Below are positions 53,231-61,228 of a DNA stretch of 64,000 bases, piece after piece (the stretch's first letter is position 1; each line of letters begins with the position of its first letter). This stretch comes from Alphaproteobacteria bacterium (GTDB taxonomy: Bacteria; Myxococcota_A; UBA796; GCA-2862545). Both the position numbers and the translations under genes were made by a program. Location: positions 1 to 64,000 of the forward strand of contig JACKER010000010.1 in NCBI GenBank assembly GCA_020632925.1. Direction: 5' to 3'. Under the pieces are notes generated by a model. It saw only the letters and a list, made by a program, of their open reading frames with translations. It did no database searches and was not told the origin of the DNA.

Positions 53231-53810
53231 TCAGGGGGTGAGCACGACCACGCGGGCGTCCACGTTCAGCGCCTGCCCGCGTGGGAGCTCGAGCAGCGGG
53301 TCGCGCCAGTGGCAGTGGCCGAACACGGCGAGTCCCTGCAGCGCGCCGAGCGCCTCCCGCACCGCCGGATCCCCCTTGCGGCCCGAGCTCGGGTCGTCCG
53401 GGCCCGCGTGCAGCACGACCATCGACGGCCGCCTCGCGACGACGCGGCGCAGCGCGCGGTCGAAGTGCTCCGCGGACCGACGCTGGGGACGGTCCGTCCG
53501 CCCCACGATCCCACCCACGCCGCCGACCAGCAGCTCGCACCAGGTCGCCTGCGAGGACGATGCCCCCGACCGGCGGGATCTCGCCGAGCTCCGCGAGCAG
53601 CGCCAGCTCCTCGGCCACCGTCACCCCCAGCAGCTCGCCGCCCACGCGACCCTGGAGGTCGGACGTGAGCACGAGGCACCCCTCCACGGACCAGCCCTCC
53701 ACGCGGCCGCGGAGCCAGGGCAGCACCGCGTCCCTCGCGCGCCCTCCGGTTCCGGACGTGCGGTAGGCCGTCTGGTGGAACGGCTCGGTCGCCAGCTCGA
53801 CGATGCGCAT
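53231..53810 (-). pseudogene. Metallophosphoesterase, frameshifted
   Basis: Two adjacent frames together read as one metallophosphoesterase. The N-terminal part (from ATG 53810) has LVLTSDLQGR and GGIVLAGDL; the C-terminal part in another frame has GIVGRTDRP, VVLHAGPDD and VFGHCHW, with the family order of metal ligands. The switch is near 53540: removing one G in CTGGTGCGAGC would join GDL to CELLVGG. Either a real frameshift, an assembly error or, less likely, programmed shifting. Otherwise the gene looks sound. Confidence 0.7.
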
Positions 53811-53827
53811 CCAGGATCCGTATGGGA

Positions 53828-54781
53828 TCACGCCGCCGATGTCCTACCCGCGCCGGGGCCAACCACCCAGGAGGTGATGCCGGCGGCGGCCCAGGCGGGG
53901 TCGTCGAGCCACGGGAGGTGCCCGCCACCATCCAGCACGTCGACCTCCGCGCGCGGCAGTCGACCCGCGAGCGAACGCACCACGTCCTCTCCGCCCACGG
54001 GGTCGTCGCCTCCGCCCAGCACCAGGACCGGCGCCTCGACGCGGGCGATCGCGTCGTCGTCGAGATCGAGCGCCGGGTCGAAGCCCCCGAGCCAGGTCCC
54101 GCAGGCCGCGATCATGGCCGCGTCGTGCCGCATCGTGTCCGTGTCGCGCTGCCAGGCGAGGGACCAGTCGAGCATCGCCGCCGGGAACCGGGACGCCGCG
54201 AGGGATCGCGCGTGCCCCATCTGCCGCAGCCCGAAGCGGACGGCGGATGGCGTGACCGGCGCCGCGACCACCAGCGAGCCCAGCAGCGGCGTCCGCAGCA
54301 CGGTGAAGAACGAGGGCGCCGACCACCCGGGCACGAACGCCGGGCACCCGAGCAGCACGAGCCGGTCGACCCGATCCGGGTGGGCGATCGCGGTCCGCAG
54401 CGCGGAGAAGCCGCCGAGCGAGGAGCCCACGAGGCTGGCGCGACCGAGCTCCAGGGCGTCGAGCACGTCCACCGAGAGGGTGGCGAGGTAGTCCGGCAGC
54501 GCGCGGTTGTCGGGGATGCGCGGCGGCGGCTCGGAGAGCCCGGTCCCCGGTCGGTCCAGCAGGAGGCACCGCATCCCGCGGCACGCCGCGACCACGTAGG
54601 CCCAGGTGGCGGCGGCGTTCGGTCCCCCGGTGAGGAACAGCGCCGGCGGCCCCTCCCCGACCTCGAGGATCCGCGCGGAGGTCCCGATGCGGGCCAGGCG
54701 CACGGTTCGCTCCACCGGGGAGATGCCTGCGTCGGCGAAGAGTCGCTCCTCGGCCTGGCGGTAGCGGGTCGTTCGATCCAT
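53828..54781 (-). CDS. Alpha/beta hydrolase
   Basis: A 317-aa serine hydrolase. The nucleophile elbow is GSSLGG (Ser121), with oxyanion-type FLTGGP (49-54) and a late His in DGGGHLPWLDDP; the Asp is probably in GGGDDPV. ATG 54781 follows GGAGGG at 8 nt; a longer frame upstream crosses the operator region and was rejected. It is divergent from a TetR gene with a palindrome between them, so probably repressed by it. Substrate unknown. Confidence 0.85.
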   Translation of the reverse strand: MDRTTRYRQAEERLFADAGISPVERTVRLARIGTSARILEVGEGPPALFLTGGPNAAATWAYVVAACRGMRCLLLDRPGTGLSEPPPRIPDNRALPDYLATLSVDVLDALELGRASLVGSSLGGFSALRTAIAHPDRVDRLVLLGCPAFVPGWSAPSFFTVLRTPLLGSLVVAAPVTPSAVRFGLRQMGHARSLAASRFPAAMLDWSLAWQRDTDTMRHDAAMIAACGTWLGGFDPALDLDDDAIARVEAPVLVLGGGDDPVGGEDVVRSLAGRLPRAEVDVLDGGGHLPWLDDPAWAAAGITSWVVGPGAGRTSAA

Positions 54782-54801
54782 GTTCTGTGCCCTCCAGGTT
54801 T

Positions 54802-54830
54802 CGTAACCAGTTACGTAATATGTACCGTAA
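54802..54830. promoter_or_regulatory. Candidate TetR operator
   Basis: CGTAAC-CA-GTTACG (54802-54815) is a perfect 14-bp palindrome, and TTACG (54811-54815) pairs again with CGTAA (54826-54830). It lies between the divergent hydrolase and TetR genes, in unusually AT-rich DNA. Confidence 0.6.
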
Positions 54831-54854
54831 TCCACTCCGGGGAGCAAGCCGAGC

Positions 54855-54860
54855 TAGGTT
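54855..54860 (+). promoter_or_regulatory. -10 box for a leaderless tetR mRNA
   Basis: TAGGTT ends 7 nt before ATG 54868 with no ribosome site, identical in sequence and spacing to the box before the protease gene at 35848. Confidence 0.45.
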
Positions 54861-54867
54861 GCGGCCC

Positions 54868-55473
54868 ATGGGACGGCCGCGCGAGCACGACGAGCACACC
54901 CGGGAGGCGCTGCGCGCCGCCGCCGAACGCCTCTTCGACGAGCGGGGGGCGGCCGGGGTCACCGTGCGGGCGCTCGCGGACGCCGTCGGCACCACCACGC
55001 GCGCCGTGTACAGCCTGTTCGGCTCGCGGGACGGGCTGCTGATCGACGCGCTCTCCCAGCGGGCCTACGAGCTGCTGGAGCGCGGTCTCGACGACCAGTT
55101 GGAGACCGACGATCCCGCTCGCGACGTGGTCGAGGCCGGTGTGGGGATCTTCCGGCCGTTCGTCCGCGAGCACCCGGCGCTCTTCCGGATCGCCTTCCAG
55201 CGGGTGCTACCGAGCTTCGAACCCGGACCGGAGCTGGTCGCCGCCCGCGCGTCGGCGTTCCGGCGCCTGTGCCTCAAGGTCGGGCGCGCGCCGCTCGGCG
55301 GCAAGCCACCCGAGGTCGCGGCGCTCGAGTTCCAGGCCCTCTGCGAGGGGTTGGGCAACTTCGAGCTGCGCGGCAACACGCTCCGCCTGCTCCCCGACGG
55401 AGCCGAGGACGCGACCTGGCGCGGGGCGTTCGTGTCCCTGGTGGCGGGGTGGCGGGTCGGCGCAGACGGATAG
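54868..55473 (+). CDS. TetR family transcriptional regulator
   Basis: A 201-aa repressor-type regulator. The N-terminal HTH is clear (REALRAAAERLFDERGAAGVT; VRALADAVGTTTRAVYSLFG); the C-terminal ligand domain is helical and includes RIAFQRVLPSF. Likely binds the palindrome upstream and controls the divergent hydrolase and itself. Convergent with the vapC remnant, 5 nt apart. Confidence 0.88.
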   Translation: MGRPREHDEHTREALRAAAERLFDERGAAGVTVRALADAVGTTTRAVYSLFGSRDGLLIDALSQRAYELLERGLDDQLETDDPARDVVEAGVGIFRPFVREHPALFRIAFQRVLPSFEPGPELVAARASAFRRLCLKVGRAPLGGKPPEVAALEFQALCEGLGNFELRGNTLRLLPDGAEDATWRGAFVSLVAGWRVGADG

Positions 55474-55478
55474 CGGCG

Positions 55479-55871
55479 TCAGACGGGCCAGGTCCAAGGA
55501 TCGACCACGGCGACACCACAGTCGGCGAAGTCCGCGACGTTGCGGGTCGCCACGCCCGCCCCCCGGGAGCGCGCGATCGCCGCGATCTGTGCATCGAGCT
55601 GCGAGATCGGACGGCCCGCGGCACGCCGGCCCGCGGCGATGTGGGCGAAGTGGCTGGCGGCCTCACCGTCGAAGGGCAGCACGCGCCCCGCGAGGTCCAC
55701 CTCGAACAGGGCGCGAACCGCCTCCGCCAGGTCGTCGCGGCGCCGGCTGGGCGGGAGGGTGGCGACGCCGTACAGCATCTCCGCGTGGGCGATGGCCGTC
55801 GTGAACAGGCTGGGACCGGGCTGCGCACGCACCTACGCGACGACGGAGGGCTCGGGCCGCGGTCGGATCAG
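55479..55871 (-). pseudogene. VapC-like PIN toxin remnant
   Basis: The C-terminal two thirds of a PIN-domain toxin are clear: AIAHAEMLYGVATLP, GRPISQLDAQIAAIARSRGA and TRNVADFADCG. The N-terminus with the first catalytic Asp (LDTNV-type) is missing. The remaining start reads LIRPRPEPSVVA, then TAG (55833-55835) where a Trp codon is expected, then VRAQPGPSL in the same frame. So it has lost its start and holds a nonsense codon; it should be inactive. Confidence 0.8.
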
Positions 55872-56096
55872 TCGCGCAGCGGCTCCCGCTCGGGCAGCTC
55901 GAGCTCCACTCCCCCCCAGGGACTCGAAGCGACCCCGGATGGCGGAGACGAGGTCGCGACGCGGCACCTCCTCGCTCAGGACGGCGCGCAGGATCTCGCC
56001 CACCTCCTCCTCCATCGAGCGCCCGTGGACGGCCGCGCGAACCCGCAGCTTCTCCTTCACGGCGTCGTCGAGGTCGCGGACCGTCAGGCTCGCCAT
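55868..56096 (-). pseudogene. VapB/FitA-like antitoxin, frameshifted
   Basis: From ATG 56096 (AGGAGG upstream) the protein MASLTVRDLDDAVKEKLRVR, then GRSMEEEVGEIL, matches FitA-type ribbon-helix-helix antitoxins. A run of seven G (55911-55917) breaks the frame; with six G it would continue GGVELELPEREPLRD and stop at 55868. The toxin remnant follows directly. The module appears to be decaying, or the G run is a sequencing error. Confidence 0.75.
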
Positions 56097-56260
56097 CGAC
56101 CCTCCTGTTGATTTCAATGTAATCATCGAGAGCAAAGCTGATGGCTCGCCAGCCCCACGTGCCGTCCAGACAACAGCACGTGTGTGAGGCGGCGGAAGGT
56201 CGCGGAGACCCCGGTCCTGGAGTTCACGAGATCTCTTGCTGGACATCGGCGCGCGCGCGC

Positions 56261-56266
56261 TAGCAT
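56261..56266 (+). promoter_or_regulatory. -10 box for the HExxH island operon
   Basis: TAGCAT ends 5 nt before ATG 56272, with no ribosome site, fitting the leaderless pattern. Confidence 0.4.
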
Positions 56267-56271
56267 TCCTC

Positions 56272-56775
56272 ATGCCGAGCGGATCGTCACCCTCCAGGTC
56301 CATCCCGCGAGACCGCGTGCACGCGGTCGCCCGCTCCGTCGACCAGGACCCCGGCGCTCACCGGTGCGGCAGGAACACCGGGGACGGCAACGTGTCCGTC
56401 AACCCCGGCATGATCAGCGGCACGGACATCGACGACTTCGCGATCACCGGCTTCGATGCTACGATCGGACTGGACGAGATCATGGCCGCCTTCGCGGTCA
56501 TGGACAACGAGTCGGACTACCTCGAGTACCAGCTCGTCTGTCGCACGGCGAACGATCCTCGAGCACCCAACGCGTGGCAGACCATGGAAACGGGCTGGAC
56601 CAACCCCTCCTCGAGCAACACGCTCCGCAACACCGGCGCGTTGTCCGCCCCGGCGGGCGCCAACGTCAGCTCGAACTTCCTGATCCAGTTCGGGGTCGCG
56701 GTGCGCAAGAAGTCCGGCGCTGGCGGCAACCCGCGGGCCGAACTCCACGTCGCCATCGCGCGTTCCAATGCTTGA
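56272..56775 (+). CDS. Unknown protein, first gene of the HExxH island
   Basis: A 167-aa protein with no signal peptide and no recognised domain. It contains NPGMISGTDIDDFAITGFD and a Ser/Asn-rich middle (NPSSSNTLRNTGALSAPAGA). The beta-rich sequence with AEYQL-type strands suggests a structural role. The stop overlaps the next gene by 8 nt. GC content falls from here on compared with flanking DNA, and the proteins look unlike their neighbours. Confidence 0.5.
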   Translation: MPSGSSPSRSIPRDRVHAVARSVDQDPGAHRCGRNTGDGNVSVNPGMISGTDIDDFAITGFDATIGLDEIMAAFAVMDNESDYLEYQLVCRTANDPRAPNAWQTMETGWTNPSSSNTLRNTGALSAPAGANVSSNFLIQFGVAVRKKSGAGGNPRAELHVAIARSNA

Positions 56776-58270
56776 CCCGCGCGTCAACCGTCGCGCGTTC
56801 ACCGGTCCGGGCTTCGAGGACGGGCAGGTGCGGGCCGATCTGGATCGTATCGAGCGCGAGCAGGTGCGGAACGCGCGACATCAGTTGATGGCGGAGATGC
56901 GATTGGCTGTGGGGTGGCGGGGCCACGTGCTCGGCGCCATTCCGGTTCCGCGGCGCATGCCGGTCGGTGCGACGCTGGGCGAGCAGGTGAGGCTCTACGA
57001 GAACGCCGTCGCTCCAACGACCCATCGCGGAGACCGCATACGCGGCTCACCGAACAACCAACGAACGGTCGACAACGCCACCCTCGCTCCCCCGGACCTG
57101 AGCGAGGTCGGGTTCGGCTTCGGATGGTCACCCCCTCCCCAGCCGCCACCCGACTTCGAGCTGCCCGACTTCGGACCCGTGGACACGGGCAGCTGCCTGG
57201 GAAAGGCCTTCGAGATCGACCTGGAGCCGGACAACCTTCGGTTCTGCGACCGCGAACAGAACGCACTCCTGCGAAACGCTCCGAGCTGCCCGGCACCCTA
57301 CGTGCATCCGAGGTACCCCGCCCGGCTCGGTGACGCCTGCTGCGAGGGTGACCGCTGGCAGACCGACAACAAGTGCAACAGCCAATGCTCCATGGACATG
57401 ATCTCGACGGAGCCCAACCCCAACGTCGAGTTCAGGAACGCCAGGAACACGGAGATGACGGCCGCGGACCGGACCTACTTCAACGCCATCTTCAATTTTC
57501 TCCAGGAGAACGCGGACATCTGTCGATGGCTGGTCTGCTTGTTGGAGGGCCCCAGCAACGGGGACTGCATCTGGCGCCGTCTGACCGATCCTGACAATCG
57601 CCAGATCATCGTGTTCGAGAACCCCGAAAACCCAACACCGTGTGGTTCGGATTGCTCAGCTTGGTCCAACTGGGCAACGCAGAACATCCACATCCAGCTC
57701 GACGAGTCATGGACGCGGCACCGCCAAGAGTTCATGATGGCCTTGAATACCCAGGACGCAGGGAGCGCATTGTGCCTGGTGGTGCGCGACGCCCATTGGC
57801 TATTTCATGAGATGGTCCACGGCTGTCTGTCCATCATCAACGAGCAAGCAGATGACGAACTCCGGCCCACACACTGCAATTGTGATTCCACGGACATGGC
57901 CGAGAATTCGTTCCTCTGGGCGATTGGACGGCGCTATCCATGCCTCCAGGATCAGAACGGATGCCGGCAGCTCACGAACGACTGCTATTGGATGAACCCG
58001 TGTGACGGTGCCTGGCCCGGAGAGAACCAGCTTCAGAACGGCGAGTACGTTCCGGGTCATCACGTCGGATGCACGGGCGACGGCTCGCTGGACGAAGCCC
58101 AGGAACCTGGTGCTGCCCCTCCTGGTGGAGGTGGTGGAGGTGGTGGAGGGCACTCCGACGTCCCCAACCTCGGTATCCCGGGCACACTGGACCCCCGTGA
58201 TTCGGGCATCGGTGACGATGACTGGCTGATTATCATCGACGGCGTCGCGATCGACGCTCCTCAGTGGTGA
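56768..58270 (+). CDS. Cys-rich HExxH putative metallopeptidase
   Basis: A 500-aa protein. The zinc motif is HEMVH (347-351) in WLFHEMVHGCL, with a possible third ligand in MAENSF about 34 residues later. More than 20 Cys residues are spread through the protein (CCEGD, CNSQC, CNCDS), which suggests an extracellular, disulfide-rich enzyme, yet no signal peptide is seen. A run of nine Gly near the C-terminus links to a final domain ending DAPQW. The region 57.4-58.3 kb has lower GC. Family unknown; substrate unknown. Confidence 0.6.
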   Translation: MLDPRVNRRAFTGPGFEDGQVRADLDRIEREQVRNARHQLMAEMRLAVGWRGHVLGAIPVPRRMPVGATLGEQVRLYENAVAPTTHRGDRIRGSPNNQRTVDNATLAPPDLSEVGFGFGWSPPPQPPPDFELPDFGPVDTGSCLGKAFEIDLEPDNLRFCDREQNALLRNAPSCPAPYVHPRYPARLGDACCEGDRWQTDNKCNSQCSMDMISTEPNPNVEFRNARNTEMTAADRTYFNAIFNFLQENADICRWLVCLLEGPSNGDCIWRRLTDPDNRQIIVFENPENPTPCGSDCSAWSNWATQNIHIQLDESWTRHRQEFMMALNTQDAGSALCLVVRDAHWLFHEMVHGCLSIINEQADDELRPTHCNCDSTDMAENSFLWAIGRRYPCLQDQNGCRQLTNDCYWMNPCDGAWPGENQLQNGEYVPGHHVGCTGDGSLDEAQEPGAAPPGGGGGGGGGHSDVPNLGIPGTLDPRDSGIGDDDWLIIIDGVAIDAPQW

Positions 58271-58277
58271 GGGACGC

Positions 58278-58574
58278 ATGCGCGACCATGGAAGGTGGTT
58301 CGATACCGGTATGTTCATCATCATCGGCGTTCTCATGGGTATGCACTCGTGGAGTGCCGCCACCGACTGCAAGGAGGACCCCACCGAGTTCCTTCTCGAT
58401 CGCGTTTCGGTCGAGCCTCCAGAGGCGATGACCTCCGATGGTGTCCCCTGGCGGACACAGTGGCCCGATCTCCTCCTCCTCATCGCGCCGCCCATCGAGG
58501 GTACATCCGCGGCGTACGTGTCTTTGCGCGAGTTCAGTGACGATCGTCCGCTGTTCGTCCTGGAGCAGCCATGA
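58278..58574 (+). CDS. Small exported or anchored protein
   Basis: A 98-aa protein with an N-terminal hydrophobic segment (GMFIIIGVLMGMHSWSAA) and a short acidic/proline mature part. It starts 7 nt after the metallopeptidase stop and overlaps the next gene by 4 nt (ATGA). No family recognised; it is part of the island operon. Confidence 0.5.
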   Translation: MRDHGRWFDTGMFIIIGVLMGMHSWSAATDCKEDPTEFLLDRVSVEPPEAMTSDGVPWRTQWPDLLLLIAPPIEGTSAAYVSLREFSDDRPLFVLEQP

Positions 58575-58840
58575 CCTCCATGTGGGGATTTACACGCTTG
58601 GTCCGCAGACCCGCCCTGGTCCTCCTGGGCACCTTGCTCGGATACGTCGCCAGCGGATGCATCCACTTCCTGAACTGCGACGAGATCATCGAGACCTGGA
58701 CACCAGCGACCTACGTGATCGCCGACTCGATGCTCCCCGGCCTCGATGGGGGGACGGTCGAGCTCACGGACGACGGGCTCATGGTGATTCGGTACCTGGA
58801 CGCGAACGGCGTGGAGACGACGGTGATCTACGAGGAATGA
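58571..58840 (+). CDS. Small lipoprotein of the HExxH island
   Basis: An 89-aa lipoprotein with lipobox VASGC (Cys30) after a basic/hydrophobic signal. The mature part is a small beta-rich domain (LDGGTVELTDDGLMVIRYLD). Overlaps the previous gene (ATGA). Its placement suggests a shared function with the Cys-rich HExxH protein. Confidence 0.6.
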   Translation: MTSMWGFTRLVRRPALVLLGTLLGYVASGCIHFLNCDEIIETWTPATYVIADSMLPGLDGGTVELTDDGLMVIRYLDANGVETTVIYEE

Positions 58841-58865
58841 CTGACGGCTGACCACTGATGGTCGG

Positions 58866-59822
58866 CTACTGCAGATCCTCGATGTCCCGAGACGTGCACT
58901 CCGGCGGCGCGGTGAGCGGGTTGCACCGCGAGGGCGTTCCCCCCGGGATCTCCACCACGTAGGACGTGCCCTCCACGGGCGCCGGGTAGTCGGTGCTGAC
59001 GAAGTGCGCGCCGGACGCGAGCGCCTGGTCGCGGTGGGTGGTGTCCTCCTGGCGGGCCTCCCGGGTGTCGCTGTCGGCGCGCGTCCGCACCAGGTGCCGC
59101 AGGCCGACGACCTCGGCGATGCGCGGGTCCGCGGGGTCGTTCATGGTGTGGACGGCCGCCCACGGCACGCCCACGTCGCCCATCGCGTCCGGGAAGAGCA
59201 CGTGCCCGTCGAGGTCCTTCACGTAGTCGTCGCGCCGCTCGCCGCCCGAGTGCAGCACGAACAGCGCCCGCCCGCGCAGCTCGCCGAGCGTGGGCCAGTC
59301 GTCCTGCTCGATGGCGGTGCGCAGGTCCGGGTGGTCGCGGCGCAGGTCGTCGGGCGTGATCAGGTCCTCGCGGTCCCAGATGGAGAGCAGCTCGCGCTCG
59401 AGGGCCGCCGTGTGCTCGGGTCCCGTCTCCGGATCCCATCCGTCCTTCGTCTCCACCAGCACGAACAGCGGGTGGTGCATCGGGTGCGTGAACGACCACG
59501 CCCACAGGTCGCGCGCGCAGAGCACGAACGTCTCGCAGGTCGTCCCCTCGTCGACCACCGGGATGTGGCGCACGCGGTGGGCACCGAGCTCCTCGTCCCA
59601 CTCCACGTCGAGCTCGAACTGGCGCACGCCCTGCTCGTCGGCCTGGGTCGGGAGCACGGCGTGGGTGTAGTCCCAGACCTCCGCCTCGCTCGTGGCCACG
59701 TGGTAGCTGTTGTGCGTCCCCTTGGCCTGCAGGTCGGCGAAGGTGAGCACCCCGTCGAGCGGGGGCGGCGCGGGTGGATCGATCGTGGTCGGATCCACGC
59801 AGGCGAACAGGATCGACAGCAT
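58866..59822 (-). CDS. Calcium-dependent PI-PLC-like lipoprotein
   Basis: A 318-aa lipoprotein (LFAC lipobox, Cys8) of the PI-PLC-C1 family. The TIM-barrel start AKGTHNSYHV has catalytic His37; GVRQFELDVEWD and LFVLVETKDGW supply the metal ligands; a second His lies in RVRHIPVVD. It may cleave phosphoinositide-like lipids, or other phosphodiesters. TAGCAT lies 6 nt before the ATG, with no ribosome site. Confidence 0.85.
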   Translation of the reverse strand: MLSILFACVDPTTIDPPAPPPLDGVLTFADLQAKGTHNSYHVATSEAEVWDYTHAVLPTQADEQGVRQFELDVEWDEELGAHRVRHIPVVDEGTTCETFVLCARDLWAWSFTHPMHHPLFVLVETKDGWDPETGPEHTAALERELLSIWDREDLITPDDLRRDHPDLRTAIEQDDWPTLGELRGRALFVLHSGGERRDDYVKDLDGHVLFPDAMGDVGVPWAAVHTMNDPADPRIAEVVGLRHLVRTRADSDTREARQEDTTHRDQALASGAHFVSTDYPAPVEGTSYVVEIPGGTPSRCNPLTAPPECTSRDIEDLQ

Positions 59823-59828
59823 CCGGCC

Positions 59829-59834
59829 ATGCTA
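59829..59834 (-). promoter_or_regulatory. -10 box for the PI-PLC gene
   Basis: TAGCAT on the minus strand ends 6 nt before ATG 59822, in the leaderless arrangement. Confidence 0.45.
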
Positions 59835-59855
59835 CCAGGGGCGCGGAGGACGAGG

Positions 59856-60143
59856 ATGCTGACGCTGTTGCTGGCCTGCGCCCACTCGGGCACCGAGTCC
59901 GTGGTCGACGGGCGGTACGTCGACACGCCGGGGACGGTCGCGCTGTTCTCGGACGACCTGTGGACGCTGACGCCCGACGCCGACCCCTCCACCCGCCTGT
60001 GCCTCGACGACCCGCTGTTCACCGAGGCCCTGCACGTCGACGGCGCCAAGGTCCTGTTCTCCGGCAAGCGGCTCGACCCGCCCGAGAACGCGCGCATGGC
60101 GTGCAACCCGCTGAAGCTCACCGCGCTCCGGCCCGCGCCATGA
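59856..60143 (+). CDS. Small lipoprotein
   Basis: A 95-aa lipoprotein (LLLAC, Cys8) with a mature domain VDGRYVDTPGTVALFSDDLW and two Cys (RLCLDD, MACNP). ATG 59856 follows GGAGG at 6 nt. The stop overlaps the start of the DmpA-like gene (ATGA). Function unknown. Confidence 0.6.
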   Translation: MLTLLLACAHSGTESVVDGRYVDTPGTVALFSDDLWTLTPDADPSTRLCLDDPLFTEALHVDGAKVLFSGKRLDPPENARMACNPLKLTALRPAP

Positions 60144-61228
60144 GGGGCAGCACGCTGGTCGGTGGCCGCCACCCGACGGGTGCGCTGGACGCCATCACCG
60201 ACGTCGTTGGCGTGCGCGTCGGGCACAGCACCGTCATCGAGGGCGACGACGTGCGGACCGGCGTGACCGCCATCCACCCGCACGAGGGCAGCACCTTCCG
60301 CGACCAGGTGCCCGCCGCGATCACCGTCCTCAACGGCGCGGGCGAGATCACGGGCCGCTCGCAGGTCGAGGAGTACGGGCTGCTCGAGTCCCCCCTCCTG
60401 CTCACGTCGACCCACTCGGTCGGCACGGTCCACGCCGCCACGATCGCGTGGATGGCGGAGCGCGAGGAGCTCGCGCACGACTTCGTCATCCCGGTGGTGG
60501 CCGAGACGTACGACGGGTTCCTCAACGACGTGCTCGGCGACCACGTCCGCCCCGAGCACGTGCGGGCGGCGCTCGACGGCGCCAGCGGCGGGCCGGTGGC
60601 GCGGGGCAACGTGGGCGGCGGCACCGGGATGGCGCTGTTCCACTTCAAGGGCGGCATCGGCACCGCCTCACGCGTGGTGACCGTCGAGGACACGCCCTTC
60701 ACGGTCGGCGTGCTGGTCCAGGGCAACTACGGCCGACGCGAGCACCTGCGCATCGGCGGTGTGCGCGCGGGCGAGGCCTTCGACGACCTGCGTCCGCTGC
60801 GGCTCGTGCCCCCACCGCGGCGCCCCGAGGGCGAGACCGGCTCGGTCCTCGTGATCGTCGCCACCGACGCGCCGCTCTCGGACCGCCAGCTCGCGCGGCT
60901 CAGCCGTCGGGCCGCGCTCGGCATCGGGCGCACGGGCGGAATCGGCGGGCACTCCTCGGGCGACCTGATGCTCGCGTTCAGCAACGCCCCCTCGGTCCGC
61001 GTCCCCCGCCGTCCGCTGCCCAACACCGGCGGTCGCGTCCCGCTGCTGGTCACGACCCCGCGCCTGCACGACGCGTGGATCGATCCGCTCTTCGAGGCCA
61101 CGATCGAGGCCACCGAGTCCGCCGTGTTCGACGCGATGCTCGCTGCGGAGACGCTGGTGGGCCGCGGCGGGAACACCCTGTACGCCATCCCCCACGACCG
61201 CCTCGAGAAGGTGCTCAGCGGCGGATGA
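60140..61228 (+). CDS. DmpA/BapA-type P1 family aminopeptidase
   Basis: A 362-aa N-terminal nucleophile peptidase. The self-cleavage site is Gly-Ser in GETGSVLVIVATDAPL, making Ser235 the likely nucleophile; other family blocks are RGNVGGGTGM and GIGTASR. Members remove N-terminal residues or act on beta-peptides and D-residues. No signal peptide. Co-translated with the small lipoprotein gene. Convergent with the FG-GAP gene, overlapping 14 bp. Confidence 0.88.
   Translation: MRGSTLVGGRHPTGALDAITDVVGVRVGHSTVIEGDDVRTGVTAIHPHEGSTFRDQVPAAITVLNGAGEITGRSQVEEYGLLESPLLLTSTHSVGTVHAATIAWMAEREELAHDFVIPVVAETYDGFLNDVLGDHVRPEHVRAALDGASGGPVARGNVGGGTGMALFHFKGGIGTASRVVTVEDTPFTVGVLVQGNYGRREHLRIGGVRAGEAFDDLRPLRLVPPPRRPEGETGSVLVIVATDAPLSDRQLARLSRRAALGIGRTGGIGGHSSGDLMLAFSNAPSVRVPRRPLPNTGGRVPLLVTTPRLHDAWIDPLFEATIEATESAVFDAMLAAETLVGRGGNTLYAIPHDRLEKVLSGG

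Noticed and set aside
53231..53810. Programmed frameshift in the metallophosphoesterase
   Set aside because: No slippery heptamer is evident at the shift site; error or mutation is simpler.
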